Source: Nocardia sp. CY41
GTDB taxonomy: Bacteria > Actinomycetota > Actinomycetes > Mycobacteriales > Mycobacteriaceae
Assembly (NCBI RefSeq): GCF_009829325.1
Contig: NZ_VUOS01000009.1
Location: forward strand, 62,001 to 126,000
Reading direction: 5' to 3'
Length of the DNA stretch: 64,000 bases
In this document: piece after piece, positions 15,273 to 24,448 of the stretch
Layout of the letters: each line of letters starts with the position of its first letter
Position numbering within the stretch: the stretch's first letter is position 1
The notes under the pieces: model-generated
What the model was told of the DNA's origin: nothing
Databases searched by the model: none
What the model saw: only the letters and a program-made list of their open reading frames with translations
Translations under genes and position numbers: made by a program

Positions 15273-16091
15273 TCAGGCGACTTCGTTCTTCATCTGGGCG
15301 GTGAGGATCTTCTGGTAACCGGATCCGAAAAGCCGCGGCAGCCAGTCGATTACGCGGGCATCCGTGCCGATCAGGATCTTCGCCTTGTTCTTGCGGATGC
15401 CGTTCACGATGGCCCGTGCGGCGTGCTCGGGGGTCGTCTTGGCCAGGCGATCGAAGTTGGCGGCGAGGGCGTCGCGGTCACGATCGCCGCCCGCCCGCGC
15501 CTTCCAGGCGATATCGGTCTTGATCATGCCCGGGTGCACGCTGCTGACGCCGACCGCGTGCCCGGCGATGGTCATCTCCTGGCGCAGCGCGTCGGTGAAC
15601 GCGCGGATGGCGAATTTCGTCGCGCTGTAGGCGCCCTGGCTCGGGCATGCCGCCAGGCCGAACATGCTCGACACGTTCGCGATGTGCCCGTCACCGGAGG
15701 CGATGACATGGGGCAGGAACGCTTTGGTGCCGTACGCGACGCCCCAGAAGTTGATGCCGACGATCCATTCGAAGTCGGCCCAGCTGAGTTCCTCCACGTT
15801 CGCGGTCAGCGAGACGCCGGCGTTGTTGACGACCAGGTTGATCCGGCCGAAGTCCTCGGCCACCTCGTCGGCGTGCCGATAGACCGCGTCCCGGTCGGTC
15901 ACGTCCAGCTTGTAGGCGCGGGCTTGGGCGCCTTCCTTGCCACACAGCGCCGCGGTCTCGGCGACGTTGTCCACGTTCCGGCCCGACAGCGCCAGCCGAG
16001 CGCCGCGGCGGGCGAGTTCGATCGCCACCGCCCGGCCGATGCCCGCGCCCGCGCCGGTGATCACGGCGGTTCTGCCCTCGAAGTTCTTCAC
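15273..16091 (-). CDS. SadH-like short-chain dehydrogenase
   Basis: 272 residues. TGAGAGIGRAVA NAD(P) motif at about 12-23, NNAG, the catalytic NVSS serine and YSATK Tyr-x3-Lys. The phrases FWGVAYGTKAFLPHVIASGDGHI and the C-terminal PEHAARAIVNGI are very close to M. tuberculosis SadH (Rv3085) of the mymA operon. GTG start at 16091 with AAGGAA upstream. Last gene of a minus-strand run from 19352; likely oxidises or reduces a lipid alcohol/ketone. Confidence 0.88.
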   Translation of the reverse strand: MKNFEGRTAVITGAGAGIGRAVAIELARRGARLALSGRNVDNVAETAALCGKEGAQARAYKLDVTDRDAVYRHADEVAEDFGRINLVVNNAGVSLTANVEELSWADFEWIVGINFWGVAYGTKAFLPHVIASGDGHIANVSSMFGLAACPSQGAYSATKFAIRAFTDALRQEMTIAGHAVGVSSVHPGMIKTDIAWKARAGGDRDRDALAANFDRLAKTTPEHAARAIVNGIRKNKAKILIGTDARVIDWLPRLFGSGYQKILTAQMKNEVA

Positions 16092-16148
16092 GGTTGTTTC
16101 CTTGTCTCGCTCGGCGGTCGGTCCGCCGGGTTGCCCTGCCGGACGTCG

Positions 16149-16880
16149 TCACAGGGACGTGTAGCCGCCGTCGGCCACGAATTCCGAGCCGGTGCTGAAG
16201 CTCGATTCGTCGCTGATCAGGAACAGCACCAGGTTCGCCAGTTCCTCGGGTCGACCGGCTCGGCGGATCGGCTGGTTGCCCGACATACCTTGCGAGCGGT
16301 CGGAGGCAGCGGTCATCTCCGTGACCACGACGCCGGGATGCACCGAGTTGACGCGGATGTCGTCGGCGGCGAACTCCTGCGCGGCGGTCTTGGTCATGCC
16401 GCGCACCGCCCATTTGGACGCGGTGTAGCCGAGGATGTTGGAGAAGGCGATGATGCCGCCGATCGAGGAGATGTTGACGATGGAGCCGCTTCCGGCCCGG
16501 CGCATCGACCCCAGCACCGCCTTCATGCCGAGGAACACTCCGACCTGGTTGACGTCGATCACCTTGCGGAAGTCGGCTTCCGACAGCTTTTCGATCGGAT
16601 CCACGTGCACGATGCCCGCATTGTTGACCAGACCCGAGACCGGCCCGAAAACCTTCTCGGTGTAGGCGACCACGTCGTTCCACGCCGACTCGTCGGTGAC
16701 GTCGAGCGGAAGGAAGTTCGCGGCGTCACCCAGCTCGGCAGCCAGCGCCACGCCTTCGTCCACCAGAACGTCGGTGATCGCCACCGTGGCGCCCTCGGCG
16801 ACCAACCGCCGCGCGAACGCCGCACCCATGCCCCTGGCGCCGCCGGTCACGATGACGTTCTTGCCGTCCACCCGTCCCAT
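16149..16880 (-). CDS. SDR, 3α/20β-hydroxysteroid dehydrogenase-like
   Basis: 243 residues. GGARGMGAAFARR cofactor motif, D at the end of beta-2 (AITDVLV) suggesting NAD preference, NNAG, NISS, YTASK catalytic Tyr-Lys, and the C-terminal GSEFVADGGYT. The GGARGMG form is typical of actinobacterial hydroxysteroid dehydrogenases (FabG3/Rv2002 type). The start codon shares one base with the stop of the KstD-like gene (TGATG), so they are coupled. Steroid activity is inferred from this neighbour. Confidence 0.88.
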   Translation of the reverse strand: MGRVDGKNVIVTGGARGMGAAFARRLVAEGATVAITDVLVDEGVALAAELGDAANFLPLDVTDESAWNDVVAYTEKVFGPVSGLVNNAGIVHVDPIEKLSEADFRKVIDVNQVGVFLGMKAVLGSMRRAGSGSIVNISSIGGIIAFSNILGYTASKWAVRGMTKTAAQEFAADDIRVNSVHPGVVVTEMTAASDRSQGMSGNQPIRRAGRPEELANLVLFLISDESSFSTGSEFVADGGYTSL

Positions 16881-18583
16881 CAGCGTTCTCCTTCCACTGC
16901 CGGCCGCGCGGTCGCGCCCGGTCGGTTGTCGGCGATGTGACCGGCCGCGATGTAGCCGAACACCATGGCGGGGCCGATGGTCGCGCCCGCGCCCGCGTAG
17001 TCGTTGCCCATCACCGAGGCCGAGTTGTTCCCCGCCGCGTACAGGCCGGGGATTGGTCGCTCGTCGCTGTCGAGGACGCGAGCGTGCTCGTCGGTGACCA
17101 AACCGCCCTTGGTGCCCAGATCACCCGGCACCATTTCCACGGCGTAGAACGGGCCCTGTTCGAGGGGGGCCAGACACGGGTTCGGCCGCACGGTCGGGTC
17201 GCCGTAGTAGCGGTCGTACGCGGAATCGCCGCGCCGGAAGTCCTCGTCGCGACCGGCAAGGGCGAAGCGGTTGAAACGCTCGACCGTCGCGGAAAGCGCC
17301 GCGGGCGGCACACCGATCTGGGCAGCGAGGTCGGCCAACGTCTCGGCCTGCTTGATGATCCCGGCATCCAGGTACTTTTGCGGAAGAGGGCGTTTGGGGA
17401 AGTTCCCCAGGAACAGGTACCGGTCCCGGAAACGCTGGTCCATGATGAAGTACGCCGGAATGTGCCCGCCGCCCGACGCTTCCTGCTCGTACATCTTGTG
17501 GACCACGTTCACGTACGGGGCCGATTCGTTGACGAATCGCTCCCCCGCGTGATTCACCATGATGCCGCCGGGCTGCGAACGCTCGGCCAGACAGAAGAAC
17601 GGCGGACCATCGGGGTTGCGCACGGACGGACCCCACCAGGCGTCACCCATGAGATCCACCGCGCCACCGGCTTTCTGGCCCGCGACGATGCCTTCACCCA
17701 CGTTCTCGGTAGCGCCTACCGTCCACTCGGTGGACTGCGGACCGCTCATGTACTGCTCGCGCATCTCCAGGTTGTGCTCGAAGCCACCCGCCGCCAGCAC
17801 CACCCCGCGGCGCGCCCTGATCACCACCGGCGTCCCGTCGTGCTCGGCGCGCACGCCGACCACCGCGTCGCCCTCCGTGATCAGCTCGGTCAGCGGCGTG
17901 TTCAGCCACACCGGGACCCCGGCGTCCCGCAGCGACAGCCACAACCGGGCCGCGAGCGCCTTGCCCAGGCTCAGCGGCAACCGCCCTCGCAGCTTGTTCC
18001 CGACCGCCTGCATCCCGACCTTGATCGCGGTGCGCTTGCCGGCCCAGGTGCGGGCGATCATGTTCAAGTCGTGGAAGTCGCTGACCGTGAACGCGATTCC
18101 CTTCGGCCCGGACATGGTCGGCTGGTTGATCTTGTGCAGATCGCCGCCGAGCAGTCGCCCGTCCAGTGGCGCGGGCTCGATGCTGCGCCCTTGGGCCAAG
18201 CCACCGGGGAATTCCGGGTGGTAGTCCGAATAGCCGCGGTCGTAGACGAATTCCCAGTATTTGCTGCGAGCGCCGAGATAGCGCATCATCTCCGGTCCGC
18301 GATCGAGGAAGGCGCGCTGCTTGGCCTCCGGCACCCGATCGCCGACCACCGCCTTCAGATAGGTGCGGGCCAGTTCCGGGCTGTCGGGCACGCCTTCGCG
18401 CTGCAGCACCGGGTTGTTGGGGATCCAGATGCCACCGCCGGACCGCGCGGTGGACCCGCCGAAGGACCGGCTCTTCTCGATCATCGTGACCGACAGCCCG
18501 CGGTAGGCGGCCGTCAGCGCGGCGGTCATGCCCGCGGCCCCGGAGCCGACTACCACCACGTCGAATTCGAATTCCTGAGTCAT
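16880..18583 (-). CDS. kstD: 3-ketosteroid Δ1-dehydrogenase-like flavoprotein
   Basis: 567 residues. FAD motif VVVGSGAAGMTAAL at 10-23 and GGSTARSGGGIWIP after it. KstD active-site features are recognisable: a Tyr pair in GYSDYHPE (118/121) and the C-terminal YAAGNNSASVMGNDYAGAG, giving Tyr529 and Gly533 with the Tyr-x3-Gly spacing known for KstD, then GATIGPAM. The length matches KstDs (510-570). It would put a C1-C2 double bond into 3-ketosteroids using FAD. It lies between two SDR genes with 13- and -1-base spacings. Exact substrate (cholestenone, androstenedione or bile-acid-like) is not readable. Confidence 0.85.
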   Translation of the reverse strand: MTQEFEFDVVVVGSGAAGMTAALTAAYRGLSVTMIEKSRSFGGSTARSGGGIWIPNNPVLQREGVPDSPELARTYLKAVVGDRVPEAKQRAFLDRGPEMMRYLGARSKYWEFVYDRGYSDYHPEFPGGLAQGRSIEPAPLDGRLLGGDLHKINQPTMSGPKGIAFTVSDFHDLNMIARTWAGKRTAIKVGMQAVGNKLRGRLPLSLGKALAARLWLSLRDAGVPVWLNTPLTELITEGDAVVGVRAEHDGTPVVIRARRGVVLAAGGFEHNLEMREQYMSGPQSTEWTVGATENVGEGIVAGQKAGGAVDLMGDAWWGPSVRNPDGPPFFCLAERSQPGGIMVNHAGERFVNESAPYVNVVHKMYEQEASGGGHIPAYFIMDQRFRDRYLFLGNFPKRPLPQKYLDAGIIKQAETLADLAAQIGVPPAALSATVERFNRFALAGRDEDFRRGDSAYDRYYGDPTVRPNPCLAPLEQGPFYAVEMVPGDLGTKGGLVTDEHARVLDSDERPIPGLYAAGNNSASVMGNDYAGAGATIGPAMVFGYIAAGHIADNRPGATARPAVEGER

Positions 18584-18596
18584 CGCGTCGCTTCCG

Positions 18597-19352
18597 TCAG
18601 TAGCCGCAACCGGTCAGCATGCCGCCGTCGACGACGAATTCGCCGCCGGTGCAGTAACCGGCCGCGTCCGACGCCAGGAACACCGCCACATGGGACACCT
18701 CGACGGGCTGCCCCCAGCGCGGGATCGGCAGGCTCGCGAAGAAGCCCTCGCCGTCCACCCCCGACGCCCCGGACACCGCCGCCGTCATGGGCGTGGCGAT
18801 GCCACCCGGGTGCAGCGAGTTGACGCGGATGCCCAAGTGGCCCAGTTCGCGAGCGGCAGACTTGGTGATGCCGCGGATGGCGAACTTGCTCGCACTGTAG
18901 GCGGACAGACCCGCCGCGCCGACGAACCCTTCCACCGAGGAGACGTTCACGACCGAGCCTCCGCCGGTCTCGGCCAGCGCGGGTGCGGCGGCCTTGATGC
19001 CCAGCCAGGTGCCGGTCACGTTGACCGTCATGATCGCGGTGAAGTCCGCCAAAGCCATCTCGGCGATCGGGACGAACCGCAGAATGCCCGCGTTGTTCAC
19101 CAGCGCGTCGAGCCGCCCGTAGTGGGTGACCGCCTCGGACACCGCGGCGGACCAATCGGCTTCACTGGTCACGTCGTGGTGCACGTATCGCACGCCGTCG
19201 CCCAGCTCGGCGGCCAACGCCATTCCCTCGTGGTCGAGCACGTCACCGAACACCACCCGCGCGCCTTCGGCCACGAACTGCCGCACGTGTTCGGCGCCCA
19301 TCCCCCGCGCCCCGCCGGTGACCAGCGCCACCTTGCCGTCGAGTTGTCCCAC
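18597..19352 (-). CDS. SDR, 3α/20β-hydroxysteroid dehydrogenase-like
   Basis: 251 residues. GGARGMGAEHVRQF cofactor motif, FGDVLD acidic residue for NAD, NNAG, NVSS, YSASK, and the C-terminal GGEFVVDGG. Paralogue of the SDR at 16149. GTG at 19352 was chosen because VGQLDGKVALVTGG is a standard SDR N-terminus and GAGAGGA lies about 8 bases upstream; the frame upstream has no ribosome site. First gene of the KstD operon and divergent from the LLM gene at 19578. Confidence 0.87.
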   Translation of the reverse strand: MGQLDGKVALVTGGARGMGAEHVRQFVAEGARVVFGDVLDHEGMALAAELGDGVRYVHHDVTSEADWSAAVSEAVTHYGRLDALVNNAGILRFVPIAEMALADFTAIMTVNVTGTWLGIKAAAPALAETGGGSVVNVSSVEGFVGAAGLSAYSASKFAIRGITKSAARELGHLGIRVNSLHPGGIATPMTAAVSGASGVDGEGFFASLPIPRWGQPVEVSHVAVFLASDAAGYCTGGEFVVDGGMLTGCGY

Positions 19353-19542
19353 CGATTCCCGTCCTCTCTGACCGTCGCTTCGCACCGACGCTAGGACGCC
19401 CATCGGGACGCGGCACCGGACCGTCCCGGCCACCGGGACTTGCGCCTGACCTGAGAAGTTCCACCGGTCATATTTCGATTAGGCATACAGCTCCGGCCGC
19501 CCCGTTCCGGGACGAGCCACACCGACGACACCGCTGAACGCC

Positions 19543-19566
19543 CGATCGGGCGATCGGGCGATCGAG
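19543..19566. repeat. Three tandem copies of an 8-base unit next to a ribosome site
   Basis: cgatcggg, cgatcggg, cgatcgag in tandem, ending just before the AGAAGGAGA ribosome site of the LLM gene. The unit contains the palindrome CGATCG. Candidate operator in the 19353-19577 divergent promoter region, or chance in GC-rich DNA. Confidence 0.45.
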
Positions 19567-19577
19567 AAGGAGACCGG

Positions 19578-20705
19578 ATGAAGTTCTCGATGATCTTCGA
19601 GGCCCAGATGGCCGACCCGTCGCGCGAGCACGAGCACCAAGTGCTGCGCGACTGTGTCGAGCAGGCCGTCCTCGCCGACCAGATGGGATTCGACACCGTC
19701 TGGGCGGTCGAACACCACGGGCTGAAGTGGTACGCGCACATGAGCGCACCGGAGGTCTTCCTGACCTGGGTGGCCGCTAAGACCGAGCGGATCCGGATCG
19801 GACACGGCGTGGTGTGCATGCCGTTCAACTTCAACCACCCCGTGCGCGCCGCCGAACGCGCCGCGATGCTCGACGTGCTGTCCGGCGGCAGGCTCAACCT
19901 GGGCGCGGGCCGCGGCGCGACCCCGGTGGAGACCTCCATGTGCGGTGTCGACCCCGAGCGCACCTACCAGGAGGTGGAGGAATCGCTGCGCATGATCGGC
20001 AAGGCGTGGCAGGATCCCGAAGCCGAATTCGAGTACAACGGTGAGCTTCTGCAGGTCTCACCGCATTCGCTGCTGCCGCGGCCGGAGCAGCTGCCGCATC
20101 CGCCGCTGTTCATGGCCTGCACCAAGAAGGACACGCTGAAAATGGCCGCCGACTACGGAATCGGCGCACTGGTCCTGGGTTTCGCGGGTGTGGAGGAGAT
20201 CGCGGAACTGCGGCGCACCTACGACGAGGCGATCGCCGCGCGCACGGGCGAGCGTTTCGTGTCGACCGTCGTGAACGATCATTTCGCGGCGCTGTGCCCC
20301 ACCATCGTCCTCGACGACCGGGAAAAGGCTCAGCAGATCGGCGCTCGCGGCCAACGCTTCTTCGCGCAATCCATCAAGCACTACTACGGCGCGGGCCCGG
20401 CCCCCGACGAGGCGGTCGACCCGAATGCGGACGAGGTCGCCGCGATCAAGCAGGCCGCCGACGACCACGTGGCCTACCTGCACGAGGCCAAGATCCCGGT
20501 GAAGACCGGCGCCACCTCGGTATTCAATGTCGAGCACGCCTACGGCAGCCCCGAGGACGCCATCGCCTACGTCGAGCGCCTGCAGGCCGCGGGCGCCGAC
20601 GAGATCCTCTGCCTCATCCAGATGGGCACCGTGCCGCAGGAGGCCTGCCTGGAGACCATCCGGCACTGGGGCGAGAAGGTCATCCCCCACTTCCGCAACA
20701 GCTGA
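19578..20705 (+). CDS. LLM-class flavin-dependent oxidoreductase
   Basis: 375 residues of the luciferase-like monooxygenase family: MKFSMIFEAQM start, FDTVWAVEHH, then LDVLSGGRLNLGAGRGATPVE, the phosphate-binding segment. The length and the EHH motif fit the FMN-using bacterial luciferase-type group rather than F420-dependent enzymes, but this is a weak distinction. AGAAGGAGA at 7 bases before the ATG. First of four genes running right, divergent from the KstD operon. Could oxidise a ketone or aldehyde in the same pathway. Confidence 0.87.
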   Translation: MKFSMIFEAQMADPSREHEHQVLRDCVEQAVLADQMGFDTVWAVEHHGLKWYAHMSAPEVFLTWVAAKTERIRIGHGVVCMPFNFNHPVRAAERAAMLDVLSGGRLNLGAGRGATPVETSMCGVDPERTYQEVEESLRMIGKAWQDPEAEFEYNGELLQVSPHSLLPRPEQLPHPPLFMACTKKDTLKMAADYGIGALVLGFAGVEEIAELRRTYDEAIAARTGERFVSTVVNDHFAALCPTIVLDDREKAQQIGARGQRFFAQSIKHYYGAGPAPDEAVDPNADEVAAIKQAADDHVAYLHEAKIPVKTGATSVFNVEHAYGSPEDAIAYVERLQAAGADEILCLIQMGTVPQEACLETIRHWGEKVIPHFRNS

Positions 20706-20740
20706 CCCGCGGCGATCGCCGAGAACAAGAGGAGTTCGAC

Positions 20741-21499
20741 ATGGTTGACCTGAATGGGAAGGTCGCCCTGATCACGGGCGCCGCCCGAGGGCAGGGCGCC
20801 GCCGAGGCGCGGCTGTTCGTGGAGCGCGGCGCCCGCGTGGTGATCACCGATGTCCTGGAAGCCGAGGGAACGCAGCTGGCCGAGTCGCTCGGCGCGGCGG
20901 CCCGTTTCGTCCGGCACGACGTCGGCAGTGGAGCGGACTGGGAAGCCGCTGTAGGTGCGGCGGTTTCGTCGTTCGGCAGGTTGGACGTCCTGGTGAACAA
21001 CGCCGCTATCTACACCGCGAAGCCGCTGACCGAGACCTCGCCGGAGGAATTCGAGCGCATTCTGCACGTCAATCTGATCGGTGCGTTCCGCGGCATCCAC
21101 GCCGCGGTCGGGCCGATGACGGGGGCGGGCGGCGGCTCGATCGTCAACATCTCCTCGCAGGCGGGCCTCGAGGGGCTGATGGGCCATTCCGCCTACGGCT
21201 CGTCGAAATGGGGACTACGTGGTCTGACCAAGACCGCCGCACTCGAGCTGGGCCCGGCCGGAATCCGGGTCAACTCGGTGCACCCGGGGCCGATCGCGAC
21301 GCCGATGGTCCCCTATCTGACCACCGGTCCGGGCAGCTTCCCGTCCTTGCCGCTGCAACGCACCGGCGAGCCTCGAGAGGTCGCCGAACTGGTGGCGTTC
21401 CTGGCCTCGGACGCCTCGGCCTACATCACCGGCGCCGAGGTCACGATCGATGGCGGGTTGGCGGCCGGCAAATTCCTGCCGCCGGACGCGCAGCCGTAG
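20741..21499 (+). CDS. SDR family oxidoreductase
   Basis: 252 residues. TGAARGQGAAEARLF cofactor motif, VITDVLE acidic residue (NAD), NNAA, NISS, YGSSK, and the C-terminal GAEVTIDGG. AGAGGAGTTCGAC precedes the ATG. The third member of the hydroxysteroid-dehydrogenase-like SDR group within 6 kb. It sits between the LLM enzyme and the esterase in one run of genes. Confidence 0.87.
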   Translation: MVDLNGKVALITGAARGQGAAEARLFVERGARVVITDVLEAEGTQLAESLGAAARFVRHDVGSGADWEAAVGAAVSSFGRLDVLVNNAAIYTAKPLTETSPEEFERILHVNLIGAFRGIHAAVGPMTGAGGGSIVNISSQAGLEGLMGHSAYGSSKWGLRGLTKTAALELGPAGIRVNSVHPGPIATPMVPYLTTGPGSFPSLPLQRTGEPREVAELVAFLASDASAYITGAEVTIDGGLAAGKFLPPDAQP

Positions 21500-21516
21500 G
21501 CGAAGGAGCGAGCCGG

Positions 21517-22464
21517 ATGCCACTGACACCCGAAGCGCAGGCGATCGTCGACGCCGCAGACGCCGCGTTCCCCAAGTTGGGCACCGAAGTGCTCGACGCC
21601 ACCGAGGCGCGGCGGCTGCTCGCCGCACGCCCCGCGGCGCCGGTCGATCCCATCCCCGTCGCGGAAGTGTGGGAGCGGCGGATCCCCGGCCCGGCGGGCG
21701 CGCCCGAAGTCCGGGTCCGGATCTACCGGCCCGCGAGCGCGGCGCAGGCGGCTCCGGTCGTGCTGTTCTGCCACGGTGGCGGGTTCGTGATCTGCAGCCT
21801 CGACAGCCATGACCGGTTCTGCCGGGCCATGGCCGTCGGAGCGGACGCGATCGTGGTATCGGTGGATTACCGGCAAGCCCCCGAACACCGTTTTCCCGCA
21901 GCGGCCGAGGACGCGTACGCGGCGCTGTGCTGGGTCGCGGGCCACGCCGACGCGCTGGGCGGCGACCCGGCCCGCCTCGTCGTGGCCGGAGACAGCGCGG
22001 GCGGCAACCTCGCCGCCGTGACGGCGTTGCTGGCACGGGATCGGGACGGACCCGAGATCGCCCGGCAACTGCTGCTGTATCCCATGCTCGACCCGGCCTG
22101 CGCCACCGCGTCCTATCGGGAGAACGCCGAGGGCTACTTCACCACCGCCGCGCATCTGCGCTGGTATTGGCGTCAGTATCTGGGCAAGCACGACGGCGTC
22201 GACCCGTACGCCAACCCACTGCACGCCGAGCTGTCCGGGCTTCCGCCCGCCCACATCGTCACCGCCGAATACGATCCGTTGCGCGACGAGGGCGAGGATT
22301 ACGGGCGCCGGTTGCGGCAAGCCGGGGTCGCGGCCGAAATCCACCGATACGACGGCATGTTCCACGGCTTCATGAGCATGGCCGATCACCTGCCCGAGGC
22401 GATGCGAGCGAACGCCGCCACCTTCTCGGCCGTTCGCACGGCGCACGCCGAGCGCCGTTCCTGA
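21517..22464 (+). CDS. HSL-family alpha/beta hydrolase (esterase)
   Basis: 315 residues. Hormone-sensitive-lipase family: oxyanion motif HGGGFV at about 86, nucleophile elbow GDSAGGN (Ser about 158), acidic residue in EYDPLRDEGEDY and His in FHGF. ATG at 21517 with GAAGGAG upstream, 17 bases after the SDR stop. Similar to LipR of the mymA operon and to actinobacterial steroid/lipid esterases. It would cleave the ester made by a Baeyer-Villiger monooxygenase; two such monooxygenases are in this window. Confidence 0.9.
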   Translation: MPLTPEAQAIVDAADAAFPKLGTEVLDATEARRLLAARPAAPVDPIPVAEVWERRIPGPAGAPEVRVRIYRPASAAQAAPVVLFCHGGGFVICSLDSHDRFCRAMAVGADAIVVSVDYRQAPEHRFPAAAEDAYAALCWVAGHADALGGDPARLVVAGDSAGGNLAAVTALLARDRDGPEIARQLLLYPMLDPACATASYRENAEGYFTTAAHLRWYWRQYLGKHDGVDPYANPLHAELSGLPPAHIVTAEYDPLRDEGEDYGRRLRQAGVAAEIHRYDGMFHGFMSMADHLPEAMRANAATFSAVRTAHAERRS

Positions 22465-22487
22465 CCGATCCACTTCTACGGAGACCC

Positions 22488-22842
22488 ATGACCATTGAGC
22501 GAATCGGGCCTGCCTACCCCACCGACGATGTGCCCACCACCGTGGCGCTGCTGACCGCGATCTTCGGCGCCGGACCCACCGCGGTCGACGGCGACCGATG
22601 GGCCCAATTCGACAGCAACGGCGTCCGAATCATGCTCGCGGGTAGCGACCGCCGACGACACCCCGTTCCTCGCGATCAAGGTCGACGACCTGGACGCCGA
22701 GCTGGACCGGCTGCGTGCCGAAGGATTCGAGGCAGCACAGCCGGTCACCGGACCGCACGAACGCCGAGCCGTCGTACGGCCGACGCCCGGCGCGGTCTGG
22801 CACGTCGCGCTCTACGAACCGGTCACCGCAGCTTCGACGTGA
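22488..22842 (+). pseudogene. VOC/glyoxalase-family gene with a frameshift
   Basis: ATG at 22488 starts MTIERIGPAYPTDDVPTTVA, a typical VOC N-terminal strand, and continues to IMLAGS. At about 22644 the reading must move by one base to continue as ATADDTPFLAIKVDDLDAEL, then DRLRAEGFEAAQPVTGP and WHVALYEP, ending at TGA 22840-22842. Both halves are good VOC sequence of the expected total length (about 117), so this is one gene with a single-base lesion. Either a recent pseudogene or a sequencing error. Follows the esterase by 23 bases. Confidence 0.8.
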
Positions 22843-22876
22843 CCGGACGAAGGGAACCGCGCGGGATCGAGCCCGC

Positions 22877-24448
22877 TCATTCGGTGCCGATCCACGCGGT
22901 CGGCTCCGGCGCGGACGGCCGCCGCCGGGCACGATTCCTCCTCCGCTTCACTCGCTTCGGGAGTTTTCCGTCCGGAGTCGCCGGAGCAGGTAAGACGACG
23001 CGGAACGATTCGGACGGCGGTCGCCGTAAGGCGCGGTCGAAGGCGCGAGCCGACGCAGGCCACGGATTGGTGACGCGCCCGCTCTCGTGCTTGTACCAGC
23101 TCGGCCCCATGGCAGGCCACACCGTCTTCGCGAGGGCGGCCTCGATCCACTGCCGGTGCGCCCGCATCGCGCCTGCCCGGACTTCGACGGCGGACGCGCC
23201 GATCCGGTCCCGCCAGCGCAGACAACGGACGATGTAGTCGATCTGGCATTCTTTCATTTCCGGGTTGCTGCCCGCGGAATTGAAGCTGTTCGGTCCCGCG
23301 ATCAGGAACGCGTTCGGATAACCCGGAACCGCCACACCCAGCAGAGCTGCCGCGCCTGAGCGCCATTCGTCGTGCAGCAGCGCTCCCCCGCGCCCGCGCA
23401 CGGTGATCGGGACCAGGAATTCCGGAGCACGGAAACCGGTGGCGTAGACGATCACGTCGGCCCGATGGTGCGCGCCGTCGGCGGTGCGCAGTCCGTCCCG
23501 GGTGATCCGGCTGATGGGAGCGGTGACCAGCTCGACGTTCTCGCGCGTCAATGTCGAGTAGTAGTGGCTGTCGAAAATGATGCGTTTACCCCCGATCGGA
23601 TAGTCGGGAGTGAGTTTCGCGCGCAGCTGCGGATCCGCGATCCGGCTGCGCAGATACCGTCGGGCAGCCCATTCGGCGGGGCGCGCCGACCAGCCCCGGT
23701 GCATGATCGGCGCGAGCACGGCATCGGCGCCGTAGTACAGCGCTCGGCGATACATGTGGTGAGCGCCGGGCAGCCGCAGCGCCGCTCGGGCGAGCGGCCC
23801 GAAATCGGCCGAAGGCTTGGGCAGCACCCAGTGCGGCGTGCGCTGGAAGACGCGGACACGCCGGGCGGCCGCGGCCAGCGTCGGCAGCATCTGGGCCGCG
23901 CTCGAACCGGTGCCGATCACCGCCACCTCCAGCCCGGATAGGTCTTGTCCGTGGTCCCAGCGCGCGGAATGGAAGGACGGTCCTGCGAAATCAGCTCGGC
24001 CGGGAAGATCGGGGATGTTCGGCCGGTGCAGCTGCCCCACGGCGAAAACCACCACTTCCGCGTGCACGCGCTGCCCCTCGGACGTGACCAGTTCCCAGCC
24101 GCCCCGGGTTTCCGAATAGTTGGCTTCGTCGATCGCGGTACCCAATCTCAGATGCGACGCCAAACCGTGGGCGGCGACGACCTCACGCAGATATTCCAGG
24201 ATCTCGGCCTGGCTCGGAAACCGGATGCGCCGACTGCGGTAGGGCGCGAAGGAGAACGAATACAGATGCGACGGCACGTCACAGGAGCACCCTGGATAGG
24301 TGTTGTCCCGCCAGACGCCGCCGACGTCGCCGCCCCGCTCGAAGATCACGAAATCGGTGATCCCGGCTCGTCGCAGCGCGACCCCCATCCCGATGCCGCC
24401 GAAGCCCGCTCCGACGACAGCTACCTTGCAGGTCATCGCGTTCGCCAC
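22877..24448 (-). CDS. Baeyer-Villiger-type flavin monooxygenase
   Basis: 523 residues. FAD motif VGAGFGGIG near residue 12, DVGGVWRDNTYPG, the BVMO fingerprint FAGPSFHSARWDHG (F-x-G-x3-H-x3-W-D), and NADPH motif VIGTGSSAAQ. Inserts oxygen next to a ketone using NADPH and O2. The last 50 residues are a very basic, Pro/Arg-rich tail beyond the usual end. GTG at 24448 follows AAGGAGGAGGG closely; an in-frame ATG lies four codons later. Convergent with the esterase operon, whose hydrolase could use its ester product. Confidence 0.88.
   Translation of the reverse strand: MANAMTCKVAVVGAGFGGIGMGVALRRAGITDFVIFERGGDVGGVWRDNTYPGCSCDVPSHLYSFSFAPYRSRRIRFPSQAEILEYLREVVAAHGLASHLRLGTAIDEANYSETRGGWELVTSEGQRVHAEVVVFAVGQLHRPNIPDLPGRADFAGPSFHSARWDHGQDLSGLEVAVIGTGSSAAQMLPTLAAAARRVRVFQRTPHWVLPKPSADFGPLARAALRLPGAHHMYRRALYYGADAVLAPIMHRGWSARPAEWAARRYLRSRIADPQLRAKLTPDYPIGGKRIIFDSHYYSTLTRENVELVTAPISRITRDGLRTADGAHHRADVIVYATGFRAPEFLVPITVRGRGGALLHDEWRSGAAALLGVAVPGYPNAFLIAGPNSFNSAGSNPEMKECQIDYIVRCLRWRDRIGASAVEVRAGAMRAHRQWIEAALAKTVWPAMGPSWYKHESGRVTNPWPASARAFDRALRRPPSESFRVVLPAPATPDGKLPKRVKRRRNRARRRPSAPEPTAWIGTE

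Noticed and set aside
15084-18823. Two frames over 600 residues on the plus strand opposite the SDR/KstD genes
   Set aside because: Antisense shadows; the minus strand has complete SDR and KstD motifs.
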